Shown here piece by piece: positions 1-6,955 of a DNA stretch of 24,599 nt. The stretch comes from JADJEI01 sp035328465. GTDB lineage: Bacteria > Bacteroidota > Ignavibacteria > Ignavibacteriales > Ignavibacteriaceae. The stretch is taken from assembly GCA_035328465.1 (NCBI GenBank), contig DAOLIQ010000049.1:1-24599 (forward strand), in the 5' to 3' direction. Every line of letters begins with the position of its first letter. Position 1 is the first letter of the stretch. Position numbers and translations under genes: made by a program. Under the pieces are notes generated by a model. That model searched no databases. It worked only from the letters and a program-made list of their open reading frames with translations, and was not told where the DNA came from.

Positions 1-2
1 AG

Positions 3-350
3 ATTCTACGCGCATTACGTCTTGCCGGATTTATTGAAAGTTCACGTGGCCAATCTGGCGGCTACAAACTTGCTCGTTTTGCAAATGAAATTCTTGTTGG
101 TGATGTTCTGACTGCTCTTGGCGGAAAACTATATGAATCTACTTTTTGTGATTTACATGCTGGAGTAGAAAATATCTGCACACATTCTATCGATTGTTCA
201 ATCCGCTCGCTATGGAAAACAGTACAAACAATGCTTGATGGTGTTCTTAGTAAAATTACTTTGCAGAATTTGCTAGGCAACGAACAGCAAGTTGAATTGT
301 TTGTCACAAATATTACTGGGGAGTTCGAGAATAATCCATCTAAAATATAG
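3..350 (+). CDS. Rrf2-family transcriptional regulator, 5'-truncated by the window edge
   Basis: The open frame enters at base 3 and runs 115 codons to TAG at 348-350, so only the C-terminal three quarters or so is present. The visible part begins in the winged helix-turn-helix, with the wing motif RGQSGGYKLAR typical of Rrf2/IscR proteins. A cysteine cluster follows (residues 49, 59 and 65 of the visible peptide, the last two spaced C-x5-C) and then a Trp at 71. That placement matches the cysteines that hold an Fe-S cluster in IscR, NsrR and RsrR relatives, so an iron-sulfur sensing repressor is likely. Which signal (iron-sulfur status, nitric oxide, redox) cannot be told without the N-terminus and the target genes. 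It converges on the menC-like remnant. No target promoter is visible here. Confidence 0.85.
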   Translation: MLRALRLAGFIESSRGQSGGYKLARFANEILVGDVLTALGGKLYESTFCDLHAGVENICTHSIDCSIRSLWKTVQTMLDGVLSKITLQNLLGNEQQVELFVTNITGEFENNPSKI

Positions 351-355
351 TTTGC

Positions 356-380
356 TTTGTCGAAGGCTCCTCACAATGAC
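356..380. repeat. Possible half-copy of a GTCATTGTGAGG-type intergenic repeat
   Basis: The stretch between the Rrf2 stop and the menC-like remnant, ending CTCCTCACAATGAC, resembles one arm of the dispersed palindromic repeats (GTCATTGCGAGG...CCTCGCAATGAC) common in bacterial intergenic DNA. The other arm is not present. This rests on resemblance only. Confidence 0.25.
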
Positions 381-563
381 TAAAAGGAAACTTTCTTAAC
401 CGCAACCTTCTCAAGCATCTTCATACTCACTTCAACACCAACCTGCCTGCCGTCAGGCAAGTTCCCGGTTTTGTTGGTGCATTCATAGTACCATCTTTAT
501 TAACAAGGAATTCGGGTTCAACAATGTCTTCTTTGTAATAACGCTTGCTCGCGGAAATATCTC
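380..563 (-). pseudogene. 3' fragment of a menC-like gene, frameshifted by a 20-bp palindrome
   Basis: Read on the minus strand, this encodes a near copy of the last ~53 residues of the intact menC-like protein at 1230-2333. Of the 33 residues from DISASKRYY to PTKPG, 30 match. A 20-bp GC-rich insertion containing TGCCTGCCGTCAGGCA (444-459) then shifts the frame. After it, the original frame resumes as GVEVSMKMLEKV and ends at TAG (380-382), with about 12 of 19 residues matching. Homology stops sharply near 563, inside the DISAS motif, so the first ~310 codons are missing and no start is left. Most differences from the intact gene are silent or conservative, which suggests the copy was a working, diverged allele before it was broken. 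It cannot encode an active enzyme. Confidence 0.9.
444..459. repeat. Short GC-rich palindrome inserted in the menC-like remnant
   Basis: TGCCTGCCGTCAGGCA has 6-base complementary arms (TGCCTG/CAGGCA) around CCGT. Alignment with the intact gene shows that 20 extra bases (about 442-461) were gained here, replacing nothing. The form is that of a small REP-like mobile palindrome. Confidence 0.6.
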
Positions 564-663
564 TAAGTTAAATAAATATTACTCTAAGACAATTAAAAGA
601 TATTTGTTTAATTTTCTAAAAGAAAATATATAGAAAATATTTTTGATATTCTTAAGGAAGCTT

Positions 664-1185
664 ATGGCTGTAAAATCTTTAATACCAACTGAAAAAATAC
701 TTCACAATATTTTAGTTATCCGTAATAATAAAGTGATTCTTGATAGAGATTTGGCAATATTATACGGAGTAGAAACACGTTCTCTTAAACAGGCTGTTAA
801 AAGAAATGTAAAAAGATTTCCAAAAGATTTTATGTTTGTATTAACCAAGAAAGAAATTGAATTAATGGTATCACAAAATGTGATACCATCAAAAAGTTAT
901 TTTGGTGGCGCAAAACCGATGGTATTTACTGAACAAGGAGTCGCGATGTTTTCTTCTGTATTAAACAGTGATAGAGCTATAGAAGTAAATATATTAATTA
1001 TGCGTGCTTTTGTTAAATTAAGAGAAATTATTTCTACTCATAAAAAAGTTGAAACGAAGCTGAAAGAAATTGAAAGTAAATTGTCAGAACACAATGATCA
1101 AATTGTTCAAATTATAGAACTCATCAATCAGTTATTAGCACCACCTGAATCACCAAAGAAGAAAATTGGATTTACAATTGACTAA
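664..1185 (+). CDS. ORF6N domain-containing DNA-binding protein
   Basis: The protein has 173 residues. The ATG at 664 is preferred over the in-frame TTG at 643 because AAGGAAG sits just upstream of it (654-660). Residues ~6-95 form an ORF6N domain (PF10543), with the hallmark stretches ILVIRNNKVILDRDLAILYGV, RFPKDFMFVL and FTEQGVAMFSSVL. Residues ~118-158 are charged with heptad-like spacing and probably form a coiled coil. ORF6N and the related KilA-N/Bro-N domains come from large DNA viruses and phages and bind DNA. Chromosomal orphan copies are common in this lineage, and their role is unknown. No phage gene, integrase or toxin-antitoxin partner lies beside it. It is oriented against menC, and the menC-like remnant lies on its upstream side. 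The 100 bases before it are extremely AT-rich and presumably hold its promoter. Confidence 0.85.
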   Translation: MAVKSLIPTEKILHNILVIRNNKVILDRDLAILYGVETRSLKQAVKRNVKRFPKDFMFVLTKKEIELMVSQNVIPSKSYFGGAKPMVFTEQGVAMFSSVLNSDRAIEVNILIMRAFVKLREIISTHKKVETKLKEIESKLSEHNDQIVQIIELINQLLAPPESPKKKIGFTID

Positions 1186-1229
1186 GCAGAAAATCTCTTT
1201 CGCTATAATCAACAATTAAATGGTATAGA

Positions 1230-2333
1230 TTAATAAACTGTTTTTTTGATCGTAACCTTGTCCAGCATTTTCATATTCACTTCAACACCAATGCCTGATT
1301 TGGTTGGGACATCCATTGTTCCGTCTTTATTAACAAGAAATTCGGGTTCAACAATATCTTCTTTGTAATAACGCTTGCTTGCAGAAATATCTCCAGGCAA
1401 TGTAAAGTTTGGCAGTGATGCGAGCGCAACATTTCCTGCTCGTCCAATTCCGCTTTCTAACATTCCGCCGCACCAGACAGGAATATTTTTAGACGCACAG
1501 TAATCGTGTATAAGTTTTGATTCTGTAAATCCTCCAACACGACCAGGTTTAATATTTATAACTCTGCAGCTGTCTAATTCTATTGCAGCACGAGTATCAT
1601 CAAGTGAATGAATACTTTCATCAAGACAAATAGGTGTTTTAAGATCTTTCTGAAGTTTTGAATGATCATAAATATCTTCATAACCAAGCGGCTGTTCAAT
1701 CAATAATAAGTTCAAATCATCCATCTGCTTAAACAGATCTATATGCATTAATTCATAAGCAGAGTTTGCATCCACCTGAAATAAAATATTTGGAAATTCA
1801 TTTCTTACAGCTTTAACAAATTGAATATCATTTCCGGGAGCAATTTTAATCTTTATTCTTTTATAACCTTCAGCAAGATAGCCTTCAATTTTTTTTATCA
1901 AATCCGGAACAGAAGATTGAATACCAATACTAACGCCAACATCAATTTTATTTCTTGTTCCGCCCATCATATTTGAAAGTGAAATATTTTTTGATTTAGC
2001 AAACAAATCCCACAACGCAGCTTCAAGTCCGGCCTTAGCCATCATATGTCCGCGAACTTTTTCGTAAGATGCAATCGCACTATCGATATCAGAAATATCT
2101 TTACCAAGAATTGCTGGAATTAAAAAATCCTGCAAAATGTGCCATGCAGTTGTTACTGTTTCGTAAGAGTAAAACGGAGTTCCTTCAGCAACACTTTCGC
2201 CCCAGCCTGTAAAGCCCTCGCCATCAACGCGAACAATAATATGTTCTTCATCGTATTCAGTTCCCATTGAAGTTGTGAATGGGGAAATTAATTCCATTTT
2301 AATGTGGCGAAGTTCAATTTTTTCTATTTTCAT
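1230..2333 (-). CDS. menC: o-Succinylbenzoate synthase / N-acylamino acid racemase family enzyme (enolase superfamily)
   Basis: A cytoplasmic enzyme of 367 residues, full length for the family. The N-terminal capping domain (~1-125) is followed by a TIM barrel with the muconate-lactonizing-group active site: KIKI (catalytic Lys161/Lys163), metal ligands Asp188 (VDAN), Glu213 (IEQP) and Asp238 (LDES), and the second catalytic base Lys262 (NIKPG). The segment GGMLESGIGRAGN...LPGDISASKRY is characteristic of the type-2 MenC/NSAR branch. Members dehydrate SHCHC to o-succinylbenzoate in menaquinone synthesis, racemise N-succinylamino acids, or do both. No other men gene is present and it ends a run of peptidase and uptake genes, so N-acylamino acid racemisation is at least as likely, and the symbol marks the family only. 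AAGGAG precedes the start by five bases. A diverged 3' copy lies at 380-563. Confidence 0.85.
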   Translation of the reverse strand: MKIEKIELRHIKMELISPFTTSMGTEYDEEHIIVRVDGEGFTGWGESVAEGTPFYSYETVTTAWHILQDFLIPAILGKDISDIDSAIASYEKVRGHMMAKAGLEAALWDLFAKSKNISLSNMMGGTRNKIDVGVSIGIQSSVPDLIKKIEGYLAEGYKRIKIKIAPGNDIQFVKAVRNEFPNILFQVDANSAYELMHIDLFKQMDDLNLLLIEQPLGYEDIYDHSKLQKDLKTPICLDESIHSLDDTRAAIELDSCRVINIKPGRVGGFTESKLIHDYCASKNIPVWCGGMLESGIGRAGNVALASLPNFTLPGDISASKRYYKEDIVEPEFLVNKDGTMDVPTKSGIGVEVNMKMLDKVTIKKTVY

Positions 2334-2353
2334 TTTTCTCCTTTTAAAGACAA

Positions 2354-2398
2354 TTGCACACGGATGACGCTGATTTAACGGATTTGCACAGATTAATC
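2354..2398. repeat. Degenerate ~10-bp tandem repeat of the AATCCGTG/AATCTGTG type
   Basis: On the minus strand the gap between the M14 peptidase and menC reads as four imperfect units: AATCTGTGC, AAATCCGTTA, AATCAGCGTC, ATCCGTGTGC. This is a familiar intergenic repeat style in many bacterial genomes. The M14 stop codon (2393-2395) lies within its first unit, so the repeat may have supplied the present stop. The menC ribosome-binding site begins just after it. Confidence 0.55.
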
Positions 2399-3886
2399 CA
2401 CAACTCGTATAATTGGGAAATTTTCACCTTTCATTAAAAGATGTTCAAACTGTTTATAAGTGACTAAACCAAGTTCTGATTTAGGTTCGAGTGCGATAAC
2501 AATCACATTGTTTCTTAACTGATTTACCGGAATAAAAATGTAATCGTTCTCGAGTAAATCAGGATTAATTGTTTTTACTTCAACAATTGGGTTTACAATT
2601 ATATCTCTTTCAAAATCCATTGAGTCAATTCCACTAATGAAGTATTGTTCTATTTTATCATTAGTAGATTTTTTATAGTCTGAATAAACCAATTCGTGTC
2701 TGTTTGCCCAATCAACAATTTCTGTTAAACTTTTCGGAATCAAATATCCTTTTGGTCTTTTTACATCATAAATTGATTTTACAACCGGGCGGTAATCATT
2801 TACCGAAATTACAGTATCATTATTTGTGTAATATGATAGTAGCGGAAGTTCAAGTTTACTTCCATCAGCAAAATGATCTAATTGAATAGCAACTTGTTCA
2901 GAAACTTTATTTTCAACAAGATTTTTTCTTCCATCCTTAACAAGATTTTTAATTTCGTCTTTATGATTATAGGCAAACTCAAGCAAACCAAGCATTCCGG
3001 TCATTTGACCTTCAGCGCGGTGTTTGATGTTATCAAGAAAAACATCTTTGCCGTTTAATCCTTCCTGAATAAATGAAAACGTGTTCTGTATTCCCAAACT
3101 TTGTCTTCCATCATTTATATCAAACGTGCTGTGTCTTATGTAATCAATTTCAGGTGGACCACCGGGGCTGTATTCAAAGGAAGTAAAATTTCTATCGTTT
3201 AAATATTTTTTTATGAATGGCAGATAAACTTTCTTCTGAAGTGTTCGGATATCATCTGAAATATTAATATTTGTTGCCGTTCCTATTTCTTCATCATCGT
3301 TATGCCTGTAACCATAATTTTTATATGTTTCCCCGTAAGGAGCGTACTCGTGAACATCCATTGTTACTTCAAAAAGATATTTGTTAAAAAGTTTATGAAG
3401 TCCAATTGTTTCCGGTTCGGTAAGAATTAAATGGTTACGATTAAGATCCATACTATTTCCGTTTCGTCTCTGATTTTTTTCAGCGCCATCAGGATTCATT
3501 TGTGGAACAAGAACAAAATCAATCTTATCAAACAAGTATTGGTTCTCTGGTTTCAGTAATTCATTTATCAATAACAGTGCACCTTCTTTTCCAGATTGTT
3601 CATTACCATGCTGCTGCGCAAATATCAGCACTTTAATCTTCGATTCATCTTTTCCAAAACCATCTTTTGAAAAATAAACTGCAAATAATTCTCTACCTTC
3701 AACAGATTTAGCAATCACTTCGCTTTTAATCAAATCAGATTTTTCATCAGCGTCTTGAATGAATTGAGAAAGTTCGGCGTGAGATGTGATTTTTTTATAA
3801 TCAGCTTTTTGTAAAGGTGTAAGAACGCTTTGTGAAAAAATATTCACCGCTGTGAGAATAAAAACAAAGAAAAATATTTTTGTCAT
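2393..3886 (-). CDS. Secreted M14-family zinc carboxypeptidase
   Basis: The protein has 497 residues, with a Sec signal peptide at 1-18 (ends NIFSQ). The M14 domain covers roughly 25-310: zinc ligands His93 and Glu96 in QQHGNE, the substrate-binding segment MNPDGAEKNQRRNG...DLNRN (~130-151), and third ligand His179 in MDVHEY. Glu275 (SFIQEG) is the best candidate for the general base. The remaining ~185 residues look like a beta-rich accessory region. There is no T9SS tail, so I expect it in the periplasm. M14 enzymes remove C-terminal residues from peptides and some cleave amide-linked side groups; the specificity is not readable here. Its ATG overlaps the TGA of the upstream S51 gene (ATGA, 3883-3886), implying translational coupling and a shared job on released peptides. 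Confidence 0.88.
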   Translation of the reverse strand: MTKIFFFVFILTAVNIFSQSVLTPLQKADYKKITSHAELSQFIQDADEKSDLIKSEVIAKSVEGRELFAVYFSKDGFGKDESKIKVLIFAQQHGNEQSGKEGALLLINELLKPENQYLFDKIDFVLVPQMNPDGAEKNQRRNGNSMDLNRNHLILTEPETIGLHKLFNKYLFEVTMDVHEYAPYGETYKNYGYRHNDDEEIGTATNINISDDIRTLQKKVYLPFIKKYLNDRNFTSFEYSPGGPPEIDYIRHSTFDINDGRQSLGIQNTFSFIQEGLNGKDVFLDNIKHRAEGQMTGMLGLLEFAYNHKDEIKNLVKDGRKNLVENKVSEQVAIQLDHFADGSKLELPLLSYYTNNDTVISVNDYRPVVKSIYDVKRPKGYLIPKSLTEIVDWANRHELVYSDYKKSTNDKIEQYFISGIDSMDFERDIIVNPIVEVKTINPDLLENDYIFIPVNQLRNNVIVIALEPKSELGLVTYKQFEHLLMKGENFPIIRVVD

Positions 3887-5916
3887 TTTAATAATACCAT
3901 TGATTTTGTTTCTGAATAGCCTTGAGTTGAAAGGCGGTAAAAATAAACTCCGCTGGATAATTTAGAATTTGGAATGTAGAATTTAGAATGAGAGCCTGCT
4001 TCTTGATATTCATTCACAAGTGTTTCAATTTCATTTCCTAGTATATCTAATAACTTAAGAATAACAATTCCTTCAGTCTTTATATTCCAGCTAATAGTTG
4101 TAGATGGATTAAAGGGATTGGGGTAATTTTGATTAAGAATAAATCCATCTGATGTTAAAGCTAAACCATTATTTTCAACTTCTGTAAGTTCATCGAACCT
4201 TCCTTCTTCAATTAAATAATTGATAAAAGAATCAGTGATTGAAAATCTGACGTTATTCATAGCGACTACTTGTCTCGGACCAATGCTGCCGCTTGCACGA
4301 TAAGTTGATGAATCCACTTTGGTAGTGTGCCTCGCATCAACAATTATATATGGAAAGGAAGAGTAGGAACCGTTTAGGGATTTTTCAGCTGAATTTATCT
4401 CAAGTCTTTCATAATTATCTGCGTTTAGATAAATCCCAATTCGTTTTCTATTTCTCATCATACCAAATAATACAGAACTCATCCTATTTTCGTAGTAGTC
4501 AGAGTCTTCAAAAAGTGAAGTCTGAAAAATTAACTCACCAAAAATATTTAGTCCATCATTGATTGTCATCTTCCCTCTGTAACCGGCATACAAATCAGTA
4601 TCTGTATTCCCAATAAATTTTTCGCCTGCAATTTTACCGGAATTACCAAAAAAGAAAACTGGAATATTTTTATTAACCGCATTTTGAAAAGCATCAGGGA
4701 CAAGATTGCCGCTTTGGTTTAAATATGAAAGGACATTTAAGGAGTCACCGGCAAATAAAAAACTACTGGCAGAATTAATTTTATCTGCATCAACAGCATT
4801 GTTCAGATTCGATGAAGTAAGACTTAGAATCGAAAAATTATAATTGTTGGAGATTAAATATTCCGTGATAGGTGTAAGAGAACTAGCGAATCCAGGATGT
4901 GATATAATTACAATGTTGCTGATATTTCCTGCATTTAAAAAATAGTAAAGATGATCAGCATCTACCAGCGCCTGAATATCATTGGTGCCTGTTAGAACAA
5001 AATCTGTCAAAGGATATTCCCATGCGCGAGTCGTGTCTACATCTTTTGCCGAGGACGGGATAAATTCAATTTCATTATTAATAAAATCATACTTCCAGCC
5101 TTTTGTAAGCAGATGTGATTTTAAATTTTCAATTGTGTACTTACCAGCAGTGAAAGAAGAATATTTTGTAAGTGCATCTTTATAAAAAATCGAAACTGCA
5201 CCGCTGCCCATTACTTCACCAATGCCGTCTGGAGTAATACAGATCGCGGTTCTGTCATCAATGCCAGCACCGATTAAATCTCTGCCCGCAGTATAATATT
5301 GATTATAAAGCATTCCGATCAATCTTCCATGTCTGCCACGTTCGATAAAATGAGTATCGAACAAAACATCAGGAATAAGATTTAAGAAGTTATCCTCAAA
5401 TTGCATGTAATTATTGAAGGGATCCTGTAAAGCCTCATCGGGATAAACAGTTCCATTCTCAGCACTGAAATCAACATCGCCAAGCAATGCAGCACCGGCA
5501 CTCGTTCCGGCTATCACCCCTCCATTCTGAAAAACAAAATTTATTGCCGAATCGACTTTTGTTCCTTTCCACAAACGAATATAATCCCATTGATCGCCGC
5601 CGCGAATAAAAATTGCTTTAGCAGTTATCAATTCATCATAAGTTTCCTGAAGATTTGCAATAGCAATTGAAGAGATGGTTTTATTGTAAGCAGTATCAGC
5701 ACCGAATGACATGAAATATGTTGGAAGCCAGCTTGTTGCGTCCTCAACATCAATGATAATTATTTTTCCGCCGCTGGATTTTTGGACAATCCAGCTATAC
5801 GGCTCATCACTCCAATCGTTATAATCTTCGCTGCCGCCCCCTATTGCACAAATGAAGCCTTGAGCATTGACGCTAACATTAACAGCAATAATAAAAGCAA
5901 AAAATATTTTGTTCAA
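3883..5916 (-). CDS. T9SS-secreted cyanophycinase-like S51 protein with a degenerate second S51-like domain
   Basis: The protein has 677 residues, with a signal peptide at ~1-19. Residues 20-285 form an S51 (cyanophycinase-like) domain: GGDQ at 106-109, nucleophile elbow GTSAGA with Ser139, and DTHF with His189 followed by Arg193, Arg195 and Arg198 at the +4, +6 and +9 positions I recall as conserved in Synechocystis CphB; IDDRTA follows. Residues ~310-500 echo the same layout without the full catalytic set: FFFGNSGK (Ser426) in place of the elbow, and QTSLF...NRMSSVLFGMM in place of the His-Arg block. Residues ~592-677 are a T9SS type A tail (LNQNYPNPFNPSTTISW ... GVYFYRLST). It should act outside the cell or on its surface, on cyanophycin or related isoaspartyl peptides. 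Family assignment is firm; substrate is inferred. It overlaps the M14 gene by four bases. Confidence 0.85.
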   Translation of the reverse strand: MNKIFFAFIIAVNVSVNAQGFICAIGGGSEDYNDWSDEPYSWIVQKSSGGKIIIIDVEDATSWLPTYFMSFGADTAYNKTISSIAIANLQETYDELITAKAIFIRGGDQWDYIRLWKGTKVDSAINFVFQNGGVIAGTSAGAALLGDVDFSAENGTVYPDEALQDPFNNYMQFEDNFLNLIPDVLFDTHFIERGRHGRLIGMLYNQYYTAGRDLIGAGIDDRTAICITPDGIGEVMGSGAVSIFYKDALTKYSSFTAGKYTIENLKSHLLTKGWKYDFINNEIEFIPSSAKDVDTTRAWEYPLTDFVLTGTNDIQALVDADHLYYFLNAGNISNIVIISHPGFASSLTPITEYLISNNYNFSILSLTSSNLNNAVDADKINSASSFLFAGDSLNVLSYLNQSGNLVPDAFQNAVNKNIPVFFFGNSGKIAGEKFIGNTDTDLYAGYRGKMTINDGLNIFGELIFQTSLFEDSDYYENRMSSVLFGMMRNRKRIGIYLNADNYERLEINSAEKSLNGSYSSFPYIIVDARHTTKVDSSTYRASGSIGPRQVVAMNNVRFSITDSFINYLIEEGRFDELTEVENNGLALTSDGFILNQNYPNPFNPSTTISWNIKTEGIVILKLLDILGNEIETLVNEYQEAGSHSKFYIPNSKLSSGVYFYRLSTQGYSETKSMVLLK

Positions 5917-5927
5917 TTTTAGCTCGA

Positions 5928-6920
5928 TTAAAAACTCAGATTAAGTGAAACACGATGTACACTTGGTAAAATATCATAAAGTGAATACGCATAATCAAAA
6001 TAAACGAGTGAAGCGGAGAACGGAATATTTACCCCGGCGCCGAAAGTAAAATCTTCATCATCATAATTATAACGATAGCCGCCCCTTAAAGAGAAGCGAT
6101 CGAAGAAAGAAAACTCGGTACCAAAATGCAGCCTCTCTTTATTATCATTCGGATGGACAGCGTCAATATCACCTCTGATATTTACAAAATCAGTCTGATA
6201 AATATCGAACCCTATTCCAACCTGGAAATTAAGAGGCAGGGCGTAAGTTTCTGTTTTCAATTTTCCTGGAGTTAATCTGCTTCCGGGATAATTTTCATTT
6301 TGAGTTGTCGTAATGTCAAGGTCTGGTCCATCGAATTGCAAATCGCCGCCAAAGTTTTGCATGCTCATTGCAATAGTTAAATTTTGAAAGTCCAATTTGT
6401 ATTGAGTTCCAATATCAAAAGCCAAGCCATCGGCAACTTCATTCCATATTCTTTGATAAATATATTTTGCAGATACTCCAACTGCAAATCGATCAGTTAA
6501 AAATCTGGAATAAGAAAGCCCCAATGCGATATCCTGTGCATCAAAAAATCTTCCTGTTCCATTTGGCTCTTCTACTGTCGTAATTTCCATTTTACCAGTA
6601 GAGAAGAGAATCATCTGAGCGGCGAAGACGCCAGCATCACCAGCATTAAAAGCAACTGAGGCAGCATTAAGATCAAACAGGTTGAACCAATTTGCGTAAG
6701 AAAAATGTGCATCAATTGACTTTACATTTGTAATGCCGGCAGGGTTCCAGAATACTGACGAAGCATCATCGGTGAGTCCAATTATTGCCCCGCCCATTGC
6801 GCTTGCTCTTGCACCAAGCGGAATTTGTAGGAACTGTGCACCTGATGTTCCAAGGTTAGCATTTTGAGCAAACAAAATTGCAGGCAAAGAAAAAATCAGT
6901 ATAGTAATTATTTTTTTCAT
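5928..6920 (-). CDS. PorV/PorQ-family outer-membrane beta-barrel protein
   Basis: The protein has 330 residues, with a signal peptide at 1-18 (ends LLFAQ-type). The mature N-terminus carries the family signature GTSGAQFLQIPLGARASAMG, followed by DDASSVFWNPAGI, and the chain is a series of amphipathic beta strands ending in aromatic Phe (SLNLSF), as expected for an outer-membrane barrel. PorV shuttles T9SS cargo from the translocon to the attachment complex; paralogues like this often sit beside TonB-receptor and T9SS-cargo genes and may serve local cargo. It lies between the FN3 cargo gene and the S51 cargo gene, only 11 bases before the latter. A purine-rich GAGAGAGAC precedes the start. Whether it is the genome's main PorV or a dedicated paralogue cannot be told from this window. 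Confidence 0.82.
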   Translation of the reverse strand: MKKIITILIFSLPAILFAQNANLGTSGAQFLQIPLGARASAMGGAIIGLTDDASSVFWNPAGITNVKSIDAHFSYANWFNLFDLNAASVAFNAGDAGVFAAQMILFSTGKMEITTVEEPNGTGRFFDAQDIALGLSYSRFLTDRFAVGVSAKYIYQRIWNEVADGLAFDIGTQYKLDFQNLTIAMSMQNFGGDLQFDGPDLDITTTQNENYPGSRLTPGKLKTETYALPLNFQVGIGFDIYQTDFVNIRGDIDAVHPNDNKERLHFGTEFSFFDRFSLRGGYRYNYDDEDFTFGAGVNIPFSASLVYFDYAYSLYDILPSVHRVSLNLSF

Positions 6921-6955
6921 AAAAGTCTCTCTCGATAAGTGATGGAGCTTAAAAA

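Noticed and set aside
62..307. Minus-strand frame of 81 codons opposite the Rrf2 gene
   Set aside because: It is a shadow of the Rrf2 frame on the plus strand, which has clear family motifs.
643..663. TTG start for the ORF6N protein
   Set aside because: The ATG at 664 has a ribosome-binding site (AAGGAAG) right before it, and the extra residues match nothing in the domain.
664..1185. Prophage remnant
   Set aside because: Apart from the ORF6N domain no phage, integrase or attachment-site sequence is visible, and all neighbours are ordinary cellular genes.
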